The translations under genes and the position numbers were made by a program. The notes under the pieces are model-generated. The model was not told where the DNA came from and did not search any database. It saw only the letters and a list, made by a program, of their open reading frames with translations. From Demequina silvatica (GTDB taxonomy: Bacteria; Actinomycetota; Actinomycetes; Actinomycetales; Demequinaceae), in contig NZ_BBMA01000009.1 of NCBI RefSeq assembly GCF_000971215.1, forward strand, positions 17,880-81,879: a stretch of 64,000 bases of DNA, read 5' to 3'. Shown here in pieces: positions 45,674-53,115 of the stretch (the stretch's first letter is position 1; every line of letters starts with the position of its first letter).

Positions 45674-46518
45674 CCACCCAGACCGCTCCTCAGGAGGCGG
45701 CGCGCGCGCCGCAGGCGGAGGCGATCGCATCCGCGCTCACCAGCGTGACGCGCCCCTCGCGACCATCCGCGCTGTCGACGTCCGTCACCTTCGGGTGGCG
45801 CGCGCTCATGAAGATCAAGCACGTCCCCGAGCAGCTGTTCGACGTCACGGTGTTCCCGATCATCATGACGCTGCTGTTCACGTACCTGTTCGGCGGCGCG
45901 ATCGCGGGCTCCGTGGAGTCCTACATCGCGTACATCGCGCCGGGCGTGCTGGTGCAGTCCGTGCTGTTCATCACCATGTACACGGGCACCACCCTGCGTA
46001 CCGACATCGACAAGGGCGTGTTCGACCGCTTCCGGTCGCTGCCGATCTGGCGCCCGTCGCCGCTGGTCGGCATGCTGCTGGGCGACGCGGTGCGGTTCAC
46101 CGTCGCGTCGATCGTCACCGGGCTGGTGTGCCTCGCGATCGGGTGGCGCCCTGAGGGCGGATTCGTGGGGGTCGCGGCAGGCGTGGGGCTGCTGCTCATC
46201 TTCGCGTTCTCGCTCGGGTGGGTGTGGACGTTCCTCTCGCTAATCCTGCGCACGCCGGGCTCGATCATGGGCGTCGCGAGCTTCGTGCTCATGCCGCTGC
46301 TGTTCGGGTCGAACATCTTCGTAGACCCGTCGACCATGCCCGGCTGGCTCCAGGCGTGGGTCGAGGTGAACCCGGTCTCCGACCTGGTCACCGCCGTGCG
46401 CGCGTTCATGAACGGCACGCCGGTGGGCCCGGAGCTCGGATGGTCGCTCGCCTGGTCCGCGGGGCTCGTGGCGGTGTTCGGCTCCCTCACCATGTGGAAG
46501 TACCGCGACCCGCGCTGA
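45670..46518 (+). CDS. ABC-2 type permease (DrrB family)
   Basis: A 282-aa membrane subunit with six hydrophobic helices (~residues 58-275) and the ABC-2 motif region ([36 protein letters not shown]). It is the partner of the ATPase directly upstream (4-bp overlap), together a full exporter as a homodimer of each. Permease coding sequence is a little lower in GC in the helices, as usual. Confidence 0.92.
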   Translation: MTTQTAPQEAARAPQAEAIASALTSVTRPSRPSALSTSVTFGWRALMKIKHVPEQLFDVTVFPIIMTLLFTYLFGGAIAGSVESYIAYIAPGVLVQSVLFITMYTGTTLRTDIDKGVFDRFRSLPIWRPSPLVGMLLGDAVRFTVASIVTGLVCLAIGWRPEGGFVGVAAGVGLLLIFAFSLGWVWTFLSLILRTPGSIMGVASFVLMPLLFGSNIFVDPSTMPGWLQAWVEVNPVSDLVTAVRAFMNGTPVGPELGWSLAWSAGLVAVFGSLTMWKYRDPR

Positions 46519-46527
46519 CCCAGCCCG

Positions 46528-46538
46528 CGCATCGTCCC
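46528..46538 (-). repeat. dispersed repeat copy after the ABC permease
   Basis: CGCATCGTCCC, preceded by CCCAGCCCG; begins 9 bp after the permease stop. CGTCCCTGG (46533-) can also pair with CCAGGGAC-like sequence around 46563 to form a weak hairpin. Confidence 0.6.
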
Positions 46539-46575
46539 TGGTGAGAGCATCATCGACTCCTGTCAGGGACCAAAG

Positions 46576-47004
46576 GTGTCATCAAGCGCTTCGCAGATGC
46601 GGAATGATTCTCCGGTGACTTTGACGCAGGACATCGAGCCCCGGACGTACTTCCGCACCTTCGAGGCCGCGCTGGCGGACTTCAAGCCGCCGGCCGAGAA
46701 CATCGACCAGATCGTCGAGGCCGTGCGCGGCCTCCGTTACGAGCACGTGTACATCCCCGAGTCGCGCGCCTTCATCGCGCTCGAGCCCGCGGGTGCCACC
46801 AGCCCGGTCGCGTTCATCTCGCACGGTTACATTGCCGTGCACCCCGAGGAGGGCGACAACTACTGGATCGAGCTGCCCGCTCACCAGGCCGCCGCGAAGG
46901 GATTCGCCGCTGTCGCGGAGAAGGTGCAGGAGGCCGCGATCCCGACCTGCGCGACCTGCTTCACCAACCTGCCGTCGACGGGTCTGTGCGACTACTGCGG
47001 CTGA
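46576..47004 (+). CDS. small protein with C-terminal zinc ribbon-like Cys pairs
   Basis: A 142-aa cytoplasmic protein of unknown family. The first ~115 residues are a mixed alpha/beta domain (YFRTFEAALADFKPPAENID, VAFISHGYIAVHPEEGDNYW). The C-terminus ends PTCATCFTNLPSTGLCDYCG, two CxxC pairs typical of a zinc ribbon. The start is uncertain: GTG 46576, ATG 46597 or GTG 46615 are all in frame and none has a good SD. A very large hairpin follows the stop by 62 bp. Confidence 0.65.
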   Translation: MSSSASQMRNDSPVTLTQDIEPRTYFRTFEAALADFKPPAENIDQIVEAVRGLRYEHVYIPESRAFIALEPAGATSPVAFISHGYIAVHPEEGDNYWIELPAHQAAAKGFAAVAEKVQEAAIPTCATCFTNLPSTGLCDYCG

Positions 47005-47066
47005 ACTCGCAGTGAACTTGGCCGTTTCCGTACCCAAGCCTCGGCAACGTCGCCGATAATTGACTC

Positions 47067-47121
47067 GACTCCGAGGTCGGGTGCCCTTTCCTTCCAGTTC
47101 CGGGTTCCCGACCTCGGAGTC
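47067..47121. terminator. large terminator-like hairpin
   Basis: Perfect 15-bp stem GACTCCGAGGTCGGG (47067-47081) with complement 47107-47121 and a 25-nt pyrimidine-rich loop, followed by GTCCTTTCC. The loop is unusually long. Nearby the 8-mer GACGAATC occurs twice (47140-47156) and GGACC-3-GGGTCC forms a small hairpin. The whole gap 47005-47274 is AT-richer than its surroundings and could encode a small RNA. Confidence 0.6.
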
Positions 47122-47274
47122 GTCCTTTCCGGGCTCGGCAGACGAATCCGACGAATCGGGACCAACGGGTCCTTGCCTTCAACGTTGGAGGCTTCTTACG
47201 GTGGTGCCCATCGTGACCGCGGACGCCATCGGGGGCGGCCGCGCGGGCGACGCGCAGCTCAGAGAGGAGCCGCC

Positions 47275-47496
47275 ATGCCGCAGGTGCTTGCCGAGGTCGA
47301 GGTGGGGGAGATGGCGCTCGACGCGCCGTTCGCATGCGAGGCCCGCGGGCATCGCTTCATCGATGAGGTCCGTCTCGACGCCAAGCTTGCACGCGAGGAC
47401 CGTCGCTTCCGCGACGGGGTGCGCTGGGTCCGGCAGTGGAGCGGCTACTGCGCGTGCTGCGGGCGCCGCGTGCGCGTGACGCCGCTCGCCATCTGA
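47275..47496 (+). CDS. small Cys-containing protein of unknown function
   Basis: A 73-aa basic protein, MPQVLAEVEVGEMALDAPFA at the N-terminus and a GYCACCGRRVRVTPLAI end with a CxCC motif that may bind metal. No known family recognised. SD AGAGAGGAG lies 6 nt before ATG 47275, supporting expression. Confidence 0.55.
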   Translation: MPQVLAEVEVGEMALDAPFACEARGHRFIDEVRLDAKLAREDRRFRDGVRWVRQWSGYCACCGRRVRVTPLAI

Positions 47497-47509
47497 CCGC
47501 TGGCCGCGT

Positions 47510-48076
47510 TCAGAGGACGTCGTAGACGAGCGTCACGTGACCGCTCGGCAGGGCGTCGATCTCGACGGGGCTGAGGGTTCGCGGGTGGCGGAGGCCCGGC
47601 GTCGCGGTGCGACCCTCTCCGATGAGGACCGGCACCACCCGCAGCCGCACCACGTCGACCAGCTCCGCCTGGAACAGCGCACCCGCGAGCATCAGGCTGC
47701 CCCAGAGGATGATGTCGCCGCTGTAGCGGTTCTTGAGACGCCGCACGCTGTCCCGGGGCTCGCCGACCTCGACGTGCGCCGACGAGTAGTCGCCCCACGG
47801 CGCGCGCCGGAGCGTGTTGCTGATGACGTGCTTGGGGGTGCCGTTGATGAAGTCGGCGACCGCCTCCTCGTCGACGGTCTTGCCGGGCCAGTACGCCTCG
47901 AACAGCTCGTAGGTGTTGCGGCCTAGGAGGATCGCGTCGACCCGCGCGAGCATCGCGAGCTGGCCGGCGTCGGTGGAGTCGAAGCCGGAGGCCATGCGCA
48001 TGAAGTCGAGCTCGCCGTCCGGGCCCGCGGCGAAGCCGTCGACGGTGACGATCTGTTCGACGATGAGGCGACCCAT
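47510..48076 (-). CDS. dihydrofolate reductase / RibD C-terminal family protein
   Basis: A 188-aa member of the RibD_C/DHFR-like group: VEQIVTVDGFAAGPDGELDF (residues 6-25), LLGRNTYELFEAYWPG (~50-65), KHVISNTLRRAPWGD, and IILWGSLMLAGALFQAELVD. Predicted NADPH-dependent reductase, substrate unknown; many such YwjB/YyaP-like proteins exist beside true DHFR. The -10 TATCCT (complement of 48083-48088) is 6 nt upstream of the ATG, so the mRNA is probably leaderless. Confidence 0.85.
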   Translation of the reverse strand: MGRLIVEQIVTVDGFAAGPDGELDFMRMASGFDSTDAGQLAMLARVDAILLGRNTYELFEAYWPGKTVDEEAVADFINGTPKHVISNTLRRAPWGDYSSAHVEVGEPRDSVRRLKNRYSGDIILWGSLMLAGALFQAELVDVVRLRVVPVLIGEGRTATPGLRHPRTLSPVEIDALPSGHVTLVYDVL

Positions 48077-48132
48077 ACGGCCAGGATAGGCACGCGTTCG
48101 CGACCGCGGGAGGGGAGTCGTAGGGTCGAAAG

Positions 48133-48474
48133 ATGTCCCGCCCCGCACGCACTATTGCGATCCTCGTCGCGCTGGTCGCCGTGACGGGATGCGGTCCCGG
48201 CACGGGCGATCGCGCCCCGGTCCAGGTGCTCGACGTCTTCGAGGTCGTGGGCGGCGGCTACGAGGTCGCCGTCGCGTCCTGCGACGGCGATCCCGAGGTG
48301 CTGGTCGACGAGTCCGACACCGTGGTGACCCTCACCGCCGAGGCCGACGCGCGCGCTCCCGACGCGACCTGCCTGGATCTGGTCCGGATCACGTTGGAGG
48401 CGCCGCTTGGCGATCGCGCGGTGGTCGACGTGGTGACCGGCGACGAGGTGCCGGTGCATCCGCCCTTCGCGTGA
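48133..48474 (+). CDS. small lipoprotein, unknown function
   Basis: A 113-aa predicted lipoprotein. The N-terminal signal MSRPARTIAILVALVAVTGC has a lipobox (VTGC, Cys20). The mature 94 aa hold two further cysteines (in VASCDGDP and DATCLDLV) that could pair. The -10 TAGGGT (48121-48126) lies 6 nt before ATG, predicting a leaderless mRNA. Confidence 0.75.
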   Translation: MSRPARTIAILVALVAVTGCGPGTGDRAPVQVLDVFEVVGGGYEVAVASCDGDPEVLVDESDTVVTLTAEADARAPDATCLDLVRITLEAPLGDRAVVDVVTGDEVPVHPPFA

Positions 48475-48551
48475 GGCCCGGGAGGCTATCCCGAGTTAGG
48501 GCCTGAGGAGTTAATGGCGCCAGGTCTGCCGTTCGGGTGTGCGCTTACTGA

Positions 48552-49451
48552 TCAAACTTCGGCGGCCTTGCGGAACTCGTGCCATCTCCGTGAAAGTCGG
48601 GCTTGCTCCGGGTGCGACTCCGCCTGTTCTGGCAACCCGAGCCATGACTTGTGAAGGACCTTCAAGCCTTGGTCGACCATTCGGTTGCCGTCAATGCGCA
48701 ACACGTGTTCGGACACATGTACTCTCCGCGCGGGCGAGATTCCGATGAGGTTGCTGTCATATGCGTGATGGTGCAGCTTGCAGAGCGCCAGCCCATTCTG
48801 GACGACTGGCTCGCCGTCGACCGAGGAATCAGCGTCAATATGTGCCGCGTCGAGCAAGGATCGCACCGGCATGTTGCACATCGCACACCGGTCTGCGTAT
48901 GCGTCGAGGACGGCTTCTCGAAACCGACGCTGGTGCTTCCGGTAGCGCACCTCGCGGGTCGCCCAAGAGCGCAACGATTCCGAGGTCGTATCGCCAGCTT
49001 TCGACCACGCCACTCGTTCGAGTTCCTTGCGTGCGAGGAGGACCTTTCGTTCCGAGGGGTTGTTCTGAATCACCCGCACGGGGTACTCGGGCTGGTAACG
49101 GCCGGGTGTGGCCTCTCTGAAATAAACGAGATCCACTTCAAGATCTGCGGCTCGTTGAAGCTTTCGGTTATCGCCTTCCGTACCGCCGTCCCGGTATCTG
49201 TACTCCCATAGCCCGTCTGCCAACTGCTTGTCTGCGTACGGCCCGTTGTGCACGCTCAAGACCGACAGCGACGCGAGAAGCCATTGCGGATTCCAAATGC
49301 CCTTGCGGAGGTCCACGAGGTGCGGTGTCTTGACCGGCAGCGCAAGGTTCCTGAGCTGGTCGCGGGTCGGATACTCCTGGATCGCGTCCATCAGCGTGTC
49401 GAGCCTTCGCAGCGCGAGAACTCGGAGTTCGCTGTCTTCGCGTAGATCCAT
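48552..49451 (-). CDS. HNH endonuclease, predicted modification-related restriction type
   Basis: A 299-aa nuclease. The C-terminal HNH has CAMCNMPVRSLLDAAHIDAD (residues ~210-229) and LCKLHHHAYDSNL (~245-257), with catalytic His residues and zinc cysteines intact. The N-terminal domain (KGIWNPQWLLASLSVLS, PYADKQLADGLWEYRYRDG, LVYFREATPGRYQPEYPV) resembles the domain joined to HNH in COG3440-type predicted restriction enzymes, which may read modified bases. GC is visibly lower than the neighbours and codon use includes many A/T-ending codons, suggesting recent acquisition. No methylase is adjacent. Confidence 0.8.
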   Translation of the reverse strand: MDLREDSELRVLALRRLDTLMDAIQEYPTRDQLRNLALPVKTPHLVDLRKGIWNPQWLLASLSVLSVHNGPYADKQLADGLWEYRYRDGGTEGDNRKLQRAADLEVDLVYFREATPGRYQPEYPVRVIQNNPSERKVLLARKELERVAWSKAGDTTSESLRSWATREVRYRKHQRRFREAVLDAYADRCAMCNMPVRSLLDAAHIDADSSVDGEPVVQNGLALCKLHHHAYDSNLIGISPARRVHVSEHVLRIDGNRMVDQGLKVLHKSWLGLPEQAESHPEQARLSRRWHEFRKAAEV

Positions 49452-49559
49452 GCCGGCAGCTTGCCGGAACCCGCCGCGAGAAGCTAGCCCCCGCGTCGTC
49501 CATCGCCCCAGATAAGCCGGCGCTGGAATACCCCGCGCCCGCGCAGGGTTCCGCCCTCC

Positions 49560-50210
49560 ATGACCACCCTTGGCATCATCGGTTCCGGGCGCATCGGCGC
49601 CAACGTCGCTCGCGCCGCGGTCGCGGCGGGCTACCACGTAGTCCTCTCCAACTCGCGCGGCCCCGCCACGCTCGCAGACCTGGTCGCTGAGCTCGGCCCT
49701 CGCGCGAGCGCGGCCACCCCCGCCGAGGCGGCCGCCGCGGGCGACCTCGTCCTGGTCGCCGTCCCGCTCGGCAAGCTGGAGCAGGCGATCCCGGCGGAGG
49801 CGCTCGCCGGCAAGGTGGTGATGGACGCGAACAACTACTACCCGCAGCGCGACGGCCGCATCGCCGCTCTCGACGACAACTCGAAGACCACGTCGCAGCT
49901 GCTGCAGGACCTGGTGCCGGGCGCTCGCGTGGTGAAGGCCTTCAACAACATCTACGCTGCGGAGATCCCGCTGCACGGCTCGCCGGCCCTCACGCCCGAC
50001 CGGCGCGCGCTCCCGATCGCCGGTGACGACGTCGCGGCCAAGAGCCTGGTCGCCGCGTTCCTCGACGCCATCGGCTTCGACGCCGTGGACGTGGGTCCGC
50101 TCGAGGAGTCGTGGCGCGTCGAGCGCGACACCCCCGCCTACGGCCGGCGCACCACGCGGGGCGAGCTCGCCGCGATCCTCCCCACGGTGGAGCGCGTCAA
50201 CCAGGTCTAG
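49560..50210 (+). CDS. NADP-binding oxidoreductase, coenzyme F420-dependent reductase-like
   Basis: A 216-aa Rossmann protein. The dinucleotide loop TLGIIGSGRIGANVARAAV (residues 3-21) is followed by LSNSRGPATLADL, as in NADPH:F420 oxidoreductase, where the SNSRG loop binds the NADP phosphate. VKAFNNIYAAEIP and a C-terminal dimer helix also fit. Divergent from the HNH gene; no clear SD, and the ATG follows GGTTCCGCCCTCC. Confidence 0.85.
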   Translation: MTTLGIIGSGRIGANVARAAVAAGYHVVLSNSRGPATLADLVAELGPRASAATPAEAAAAGDLVLVAVPLGKLEQAIPAEALAGKVVMDANNYYPQRDGRIAALDDNSKTTSQLLQDLVPGARVVKAFNNIYAAEIPLHGSPALTPDRRALPIAGDDVAAKSLVAAFLDAIGFDAVDVGPLEESWRVERDTPAYGRRTTRGELAAILPTVERVNQV

Positions 50211-50262
50211 CCGCGCATCATGCCTGGAGGATAGGCTCCGGTCCATACCGAGGGGGGTAGGC

Positions 50263-50856
50263 GTGGATCCGTCCGCAGGCGTCAACAGGTGGGTGCTTGG
50301 ACCGGCCAGCCATCACACGAGCAAGGCTCGCGACCCGCGCATCCAAGGCGTCAACCCGGGCGGCGACGGCGCCGAGCCGCCGGAGTCCCGCGAGCGGGTG
50401 TGGATCATCCCCGTCGCGATGGTGCTGGTGATCGCTGGCGCAGTCGCCGCCGGCATGTGGATCTTCTCGGGCGGCGCGAACGACGCGACGGACAGCCTCG
50501 CCGAACGAGGGCTCGCGATCGACGAGGCGTACACGGACGCGGTGACGGTGTCCTTCCGCGACGACGGCCGCTTCTCGATCTACGTCGCGGAGGACGCGGA
50601 CCTCGGCACCGAGGCCACGGACTACGCGCTGCGCCCCATCACCGCGATGCCGGAGGCCGACGACTGGGCCGCCTACGACTGGACCGGCGCCGAGGCCGCG
50701 ACCAATGACGAGGAGTTCAGCCTCGCCCTCGACACCGGCACCAGCACGTGGAACATCACCAACCTCACCGTGCCGCTCAGCGGGACAGCGGATCCCGCGG
50801 CGCTCGACAACGGCTGGGCGCAGCTCGAGGAGATCCTGGAGCCGGCGCAGCAGTAG
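50263..50856 (+). CDS. single-pass membrane protein, unknown function
   Basis: A 197-aa protein with a cytoplasmic N-terminus (~45 aa), one transmembrane helix (~residues 46-68, VWIIPVAMVLVIAGAVAAGM) and an acidic 125-aa outer domain without Cys. GTG 50263 is chosen because GAGGGGGG lies 5 nt upstream. No family recognised. Confidence 0.6.
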   Translation: MDPSAGVNRWVLGPASHHTSKARDPRIQGVNPGGDGAEPPESRERVWIIPVAMVLVIAGAVAAGMWIFSGGANDATDSLAERGLAIDEAYTDAVTVSFRDDGRFSIYVAEDADLGTEATDYALRPITAMPEADDWAAYDWTGAEAATNDEEFSLALDTGTSTWNITNLTVPLSGTADPAALDNGWAQLEEILEPAQQ

Positions 50857-50952
50857 CGCGATCAGCCCGGCGACATTGCCACGCACGGTCCCGCGCGGGA
50901 AGATGAACAGAAGGTGAACACGCCTCCGCAACGGCGCGGAAGGGAGACCGCC

Positions 50953-51201
50953 ATGACCATCACGCCCGCGAACCGCTTCGACCGCGAGCACGCCCACGAG
51001 CATGTCGACCGAGCCCTCGACGACGCGGTCACCCACCTCGCCGAGCACTTCATCGAGTTCGACCGTGCGCTGATCCAGCGCCTGGTCCGGGAGTCCTACG
51101 AGACGCTCAAGGACGGCGCGCTGGTGCACCAGCACCTGGTCACCCTCGCGGAGCATCGCGCCTGGCTCCGCCTCGACGACCTCCGCACCACCCGCATGTA
51201 G
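50953..51201 (+). CDS. three-helix bundle dimerization domain protein (DUF3562-like)
   Basis: An 82-aa all-helical protein. LIQRLVRESYETLKDGALVHQ and HLVTLAEHRAWLRLDDL match the pattern of small three-helix bundle dimerization proteins found beside regulators in actinobacteria. ATG 50953 has GGAAGGGAG upstream. Function unknown. Confidence 0.65.
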   Translation: MTITPANRFDREHAHEHVDRALDDAVTHLAEHFIEFDRALIQRLVRESYETLKDGALVHQHLVTLAEHRAWLRLDDLRTTRM

Positions 51202-51258
51202 CGCGCGTATGCGCCCAGGGTCCTGGTCGGGCGCCGCAGGCTGCCCTAGATTCGAGAC

Positions 51259-52140
51259 ATGTCGATCGACTGGTCGTTCCTGGTCCCCGGCCTGATCATC
51301 GCCCTGTTCGCGGGCGCGTCGGTGGGGGGCTTCATGGACCTGTCGCGCCGCGTCGAGGAGCGCCGCACCCGCCGCCGCGCCTTCGCGCAGGAGGCCCCGA
51401 TCGCCCTGTCCAGCGCGCACGACCTCCTCACCCCGCCCCTGCCCAAGGACCCCACCTCGCTGGTTCCCGCCGAGGAGATCACACGCGGCCTGCGCGAGCA
51501 GGTCGCACGCCTCGAGCGCGGCACCACGCGCCAGCGCGAGGCCGTCCCGGCGATCGACATGCTGCTCGAGATCAGCCGCGCGCTCGAGGACATGACCGTG
51601 CGCGGCCGTGCGCTCGACCTACGCATCGAGACGGTGATGGCCGCCGCGCCGCAGACCCTCGAGCACAAGCTGGTGACCAAGCTCGCGCGGCAGGCGATCC
51701 TCAAGGACCCCACGCCCGCGGACGTCATCCCGCGCATCGACAACCCCGAGGCCCACGCGGCCATGACGGGGGACGATGCGCTGGTCGCCGAGATCGTCCG
51801 GTACCGGCGGGCGCAGCAACTGCTTCATGACGCGCGCGACGCGTTCGTCGACCACTGGTGGACGGTCCGCGACCTGCGGCTCGCGGCCGCGACGCGGCTC
51901 GCGACCGCGAAGCACGAGGGCGGCGACAGCGGCAAGAGCGCCGCGCGCGCCGTCGAGCGCGACCTCGAGGCCGCGATCGCCGCCGACTTCCGCCGCAACT
52001 GGGCCCGGATCGACCACGCGATCCCGCTCGCCGACCTCGCGGACGCGACCGCCGCCAACGTCGTGTCCTCCAAGGCGGCGGCGCAGGCCGCGCCGGAGGC
52101 CAAGGGCCCGGCCGCACGCCCGGGACGGATCCAGCTGTAG
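51259..52140 (+). CDS. membrane-anchored helical protein, unknown function
   Basis: A 293-aa protein with one N-terminal transmembrane helix (residues 5-27), then an RRVEERRTRRR cytoplasmic boundary and an almost wholly alpha-helical, charged cytosolic domain with likely coiled coils (~70-110, ~190-250). The -10 TAGATT (51247-51252) is 6 nt from ATG, so leaderless. A dispersed-repeat core (51771-51780) encodes GDDAL within the helical domain. No family recognised. Confidence 0.6.
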   Translation: MSIDWSFLVPGLIIALFAGASVGGFMDLSRRVEERRTRRRAFAQEAPIALSSAHDLLTPPLPKDPTSLVPAEEITRGLREQVARLERGTTRQREAVPAIDMLLEISRALEDMTVRGRALDLRIETVMAAAPQTLEHKLVTKLARQAILKDPTPADVIPRIDNPEAHAAMTGDDALVAEIVRYRRAQQLLHDARDAFVDHWWTVRDLRLAAATRLATAKHEGGDSGKSAARAVERDLEAAIAADFRRNWARIDHAIPLADLADATAANVVSSKAAAQAAPEAKGPAARPGRIQL

Positions 52141-52151
52141 GGAGCCGCGGC

Positions 52152-52484
52152 ATGCGATGGTTCGGCGCGACGCTCGTCTTCCTCGCGGAGCTGTCCCTGC
52201 TGTTCTCGCTCGCCTGGTGGCCCCTCGCGGCGCTCGACGGCCCGCTCAGCTGGGCGCTCGCGGTCGCGCTTCCCGTCGCGGTGGCGGTGTTCTGGGGGAC
52301 GTTCCTCTCGCCCAAGGCGCGCCGCCCGCTGGGCCGGATCCCCACCATCGTCGCCCGGACTCTGATCCTCCTCGCGGCGCTGCCGCTCTACGCGGTGCTC
52401 GGCGCCCCGATCCTCTTCGGGGTGCACGCGGTCGCGGTGGTGGCGGGCACGGTCATTACGGCGGCGAGGCCGTTGCCGGCGTGA
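52152..52484 (+). CDS. DUF2568 / YrdB-like small membrane protein
   Basis: A 110-aa protein with four hydrophobic helices. FWGTFLSPKARRPLG between helices 2 and 3 and RTLILLAALPLYAVLG match the YrdB/DUF2568 pattern. Function unknown. ATG 52152, 11 bp after the upstream stop with GGAGCCGCGG between, so the two are probably one operon. Confidence 0.75.
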   Translation: MRWFGATLVFLAELSLLFSLAWWPLAALDGPLSWALAVALPVAVAVFWGTFLSPKARRPLGRIPTIVARTLILLAALPLYAVLGAPILFGVHAVAVVAGTVITAARPLPA

Positions 52485-52501
52485 TACCGGAGTGATACCG
52501 T
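52481..52501 (+). promoter_or_regulatory. direct-repeat operator overlapping the toxin-antitoxin promoter
   Basis: GTGATACCG occurs twice (52481-52489, 52492-52500), 11 bp apart start-to-start, one helical turn. The second copy includes the -10 box TACCGT (52496-52501), 6 nt before the antitoxin ATG. This fits ribbon-helix-helix autorepression on tandem sites. The repeats overlap the end of the DUF2568 gene. Confidence 0.75.
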
Positions 52502-52507
52502 CGAATC

Positions 52508-52714
52508 ATGGCGATGACTCTAAGGACAGACTCTGTGCTCGAGGACGCACTTGAGCTCCTCGCTCGAGAAGAGGGGCTCTCGCGTCAGGAGATCGTGCGT
52601 CGCGCGGTCCTGGAACGAGCCGAGAAGCTGAGCCGTAGCAAGAGGCTCGCGTCACTCACGGACGAAGCGCTGCAGGAGTGGAGCGAGACTCTCGCACGGC
52701 TCGGCTCCGAGTAG
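52508..52714 (+). CDS. ribbon-helix-helix antitoxin
   Basis: A 68-aa CopG/Arc-like protein. MTLRTDSVLEDALELLAREE (residues 3-22) gives the strand and helix A, and LSRQEIVRRAVLERAEKL helix B; the C-terminal ~20 residues would be the toxin-binding tail. It is 3 bp upstream of the Doc-like gene and uses more A/T-ending codons than neighbours. The transcript is leaderless from the -10 box in the direct repeats. Confidence 0.82.
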   Translation: MAMTLRTDSVLEDALELLAREEGLSRQEIVRRAVLERAEKLSRSKRLASLTDEALQEWSETLARLGSE

Positions 52715-52717
52715 CGC

Positions 52718-53089
52718 ATGACGGAGTACATCGAGCTCGACGAGCTCCTCGCCATGGTCCGAGTGGCGGGACTCGGTCCGGTGCGCGACGTCGGCCTGCT
52801 CGAATCGGCCCTCGCGCGGCCAGGCACCACCCTCATGGGTGCAGACGCCTATCCAACGCTTTCCCTCAAGGCCGCCGCGCTGCTGCACTCCCTGGTCAAC
52901 AACCACGCGCTCGCGGATGGGAACAAGCGGCTCGGATGGCTGGCGACGGTTGTCTTCGTCGGATTCAACGGCTTCAGGGTGACCGGGACTCAGGCGGAGG
53001 CCTTCGACCTGGTCTGGGCCATCGCGGACGGCACGCTCGATGATGTCGGGTCAATCGCTACTTTGCTCAAGATCGAGCCGCGCTCGTGA
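52718..53089 (+). CDS. Doc-type Fic-fold toxin
   Basis: A 123-aa death-on-curing family protein. The active motif NHALADGNKRLGW (~residues 62-74) has the catalytic His and the GNKR anion site of Doc kinases (HxFxDANKR in the P1 protein; here Ala replaces Phe). Known Doc phosphorylates EF-Tu. In this pair the usual Phd antitoxin is replaced by a ribbon-helix-helix protein. IELDELLAMVRV and GLLESALARP at the N-terminus are family-typical. Confidence 0.88.
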   Translation: MTEYIELDELLAMVRVAGLGPVRDVGLLESALARPGTTLMGADAYPTLSLKAAALLHSLVNNHALADGNKRLGWLATVVFVGFNGFRVTGTQAEAFDLVWAIADGTLDDVGSIATLLKIEPRS

Positions 53090-53115
53090 TGTCGCGACGG
53101 GTCTAGGCTCGCCCC

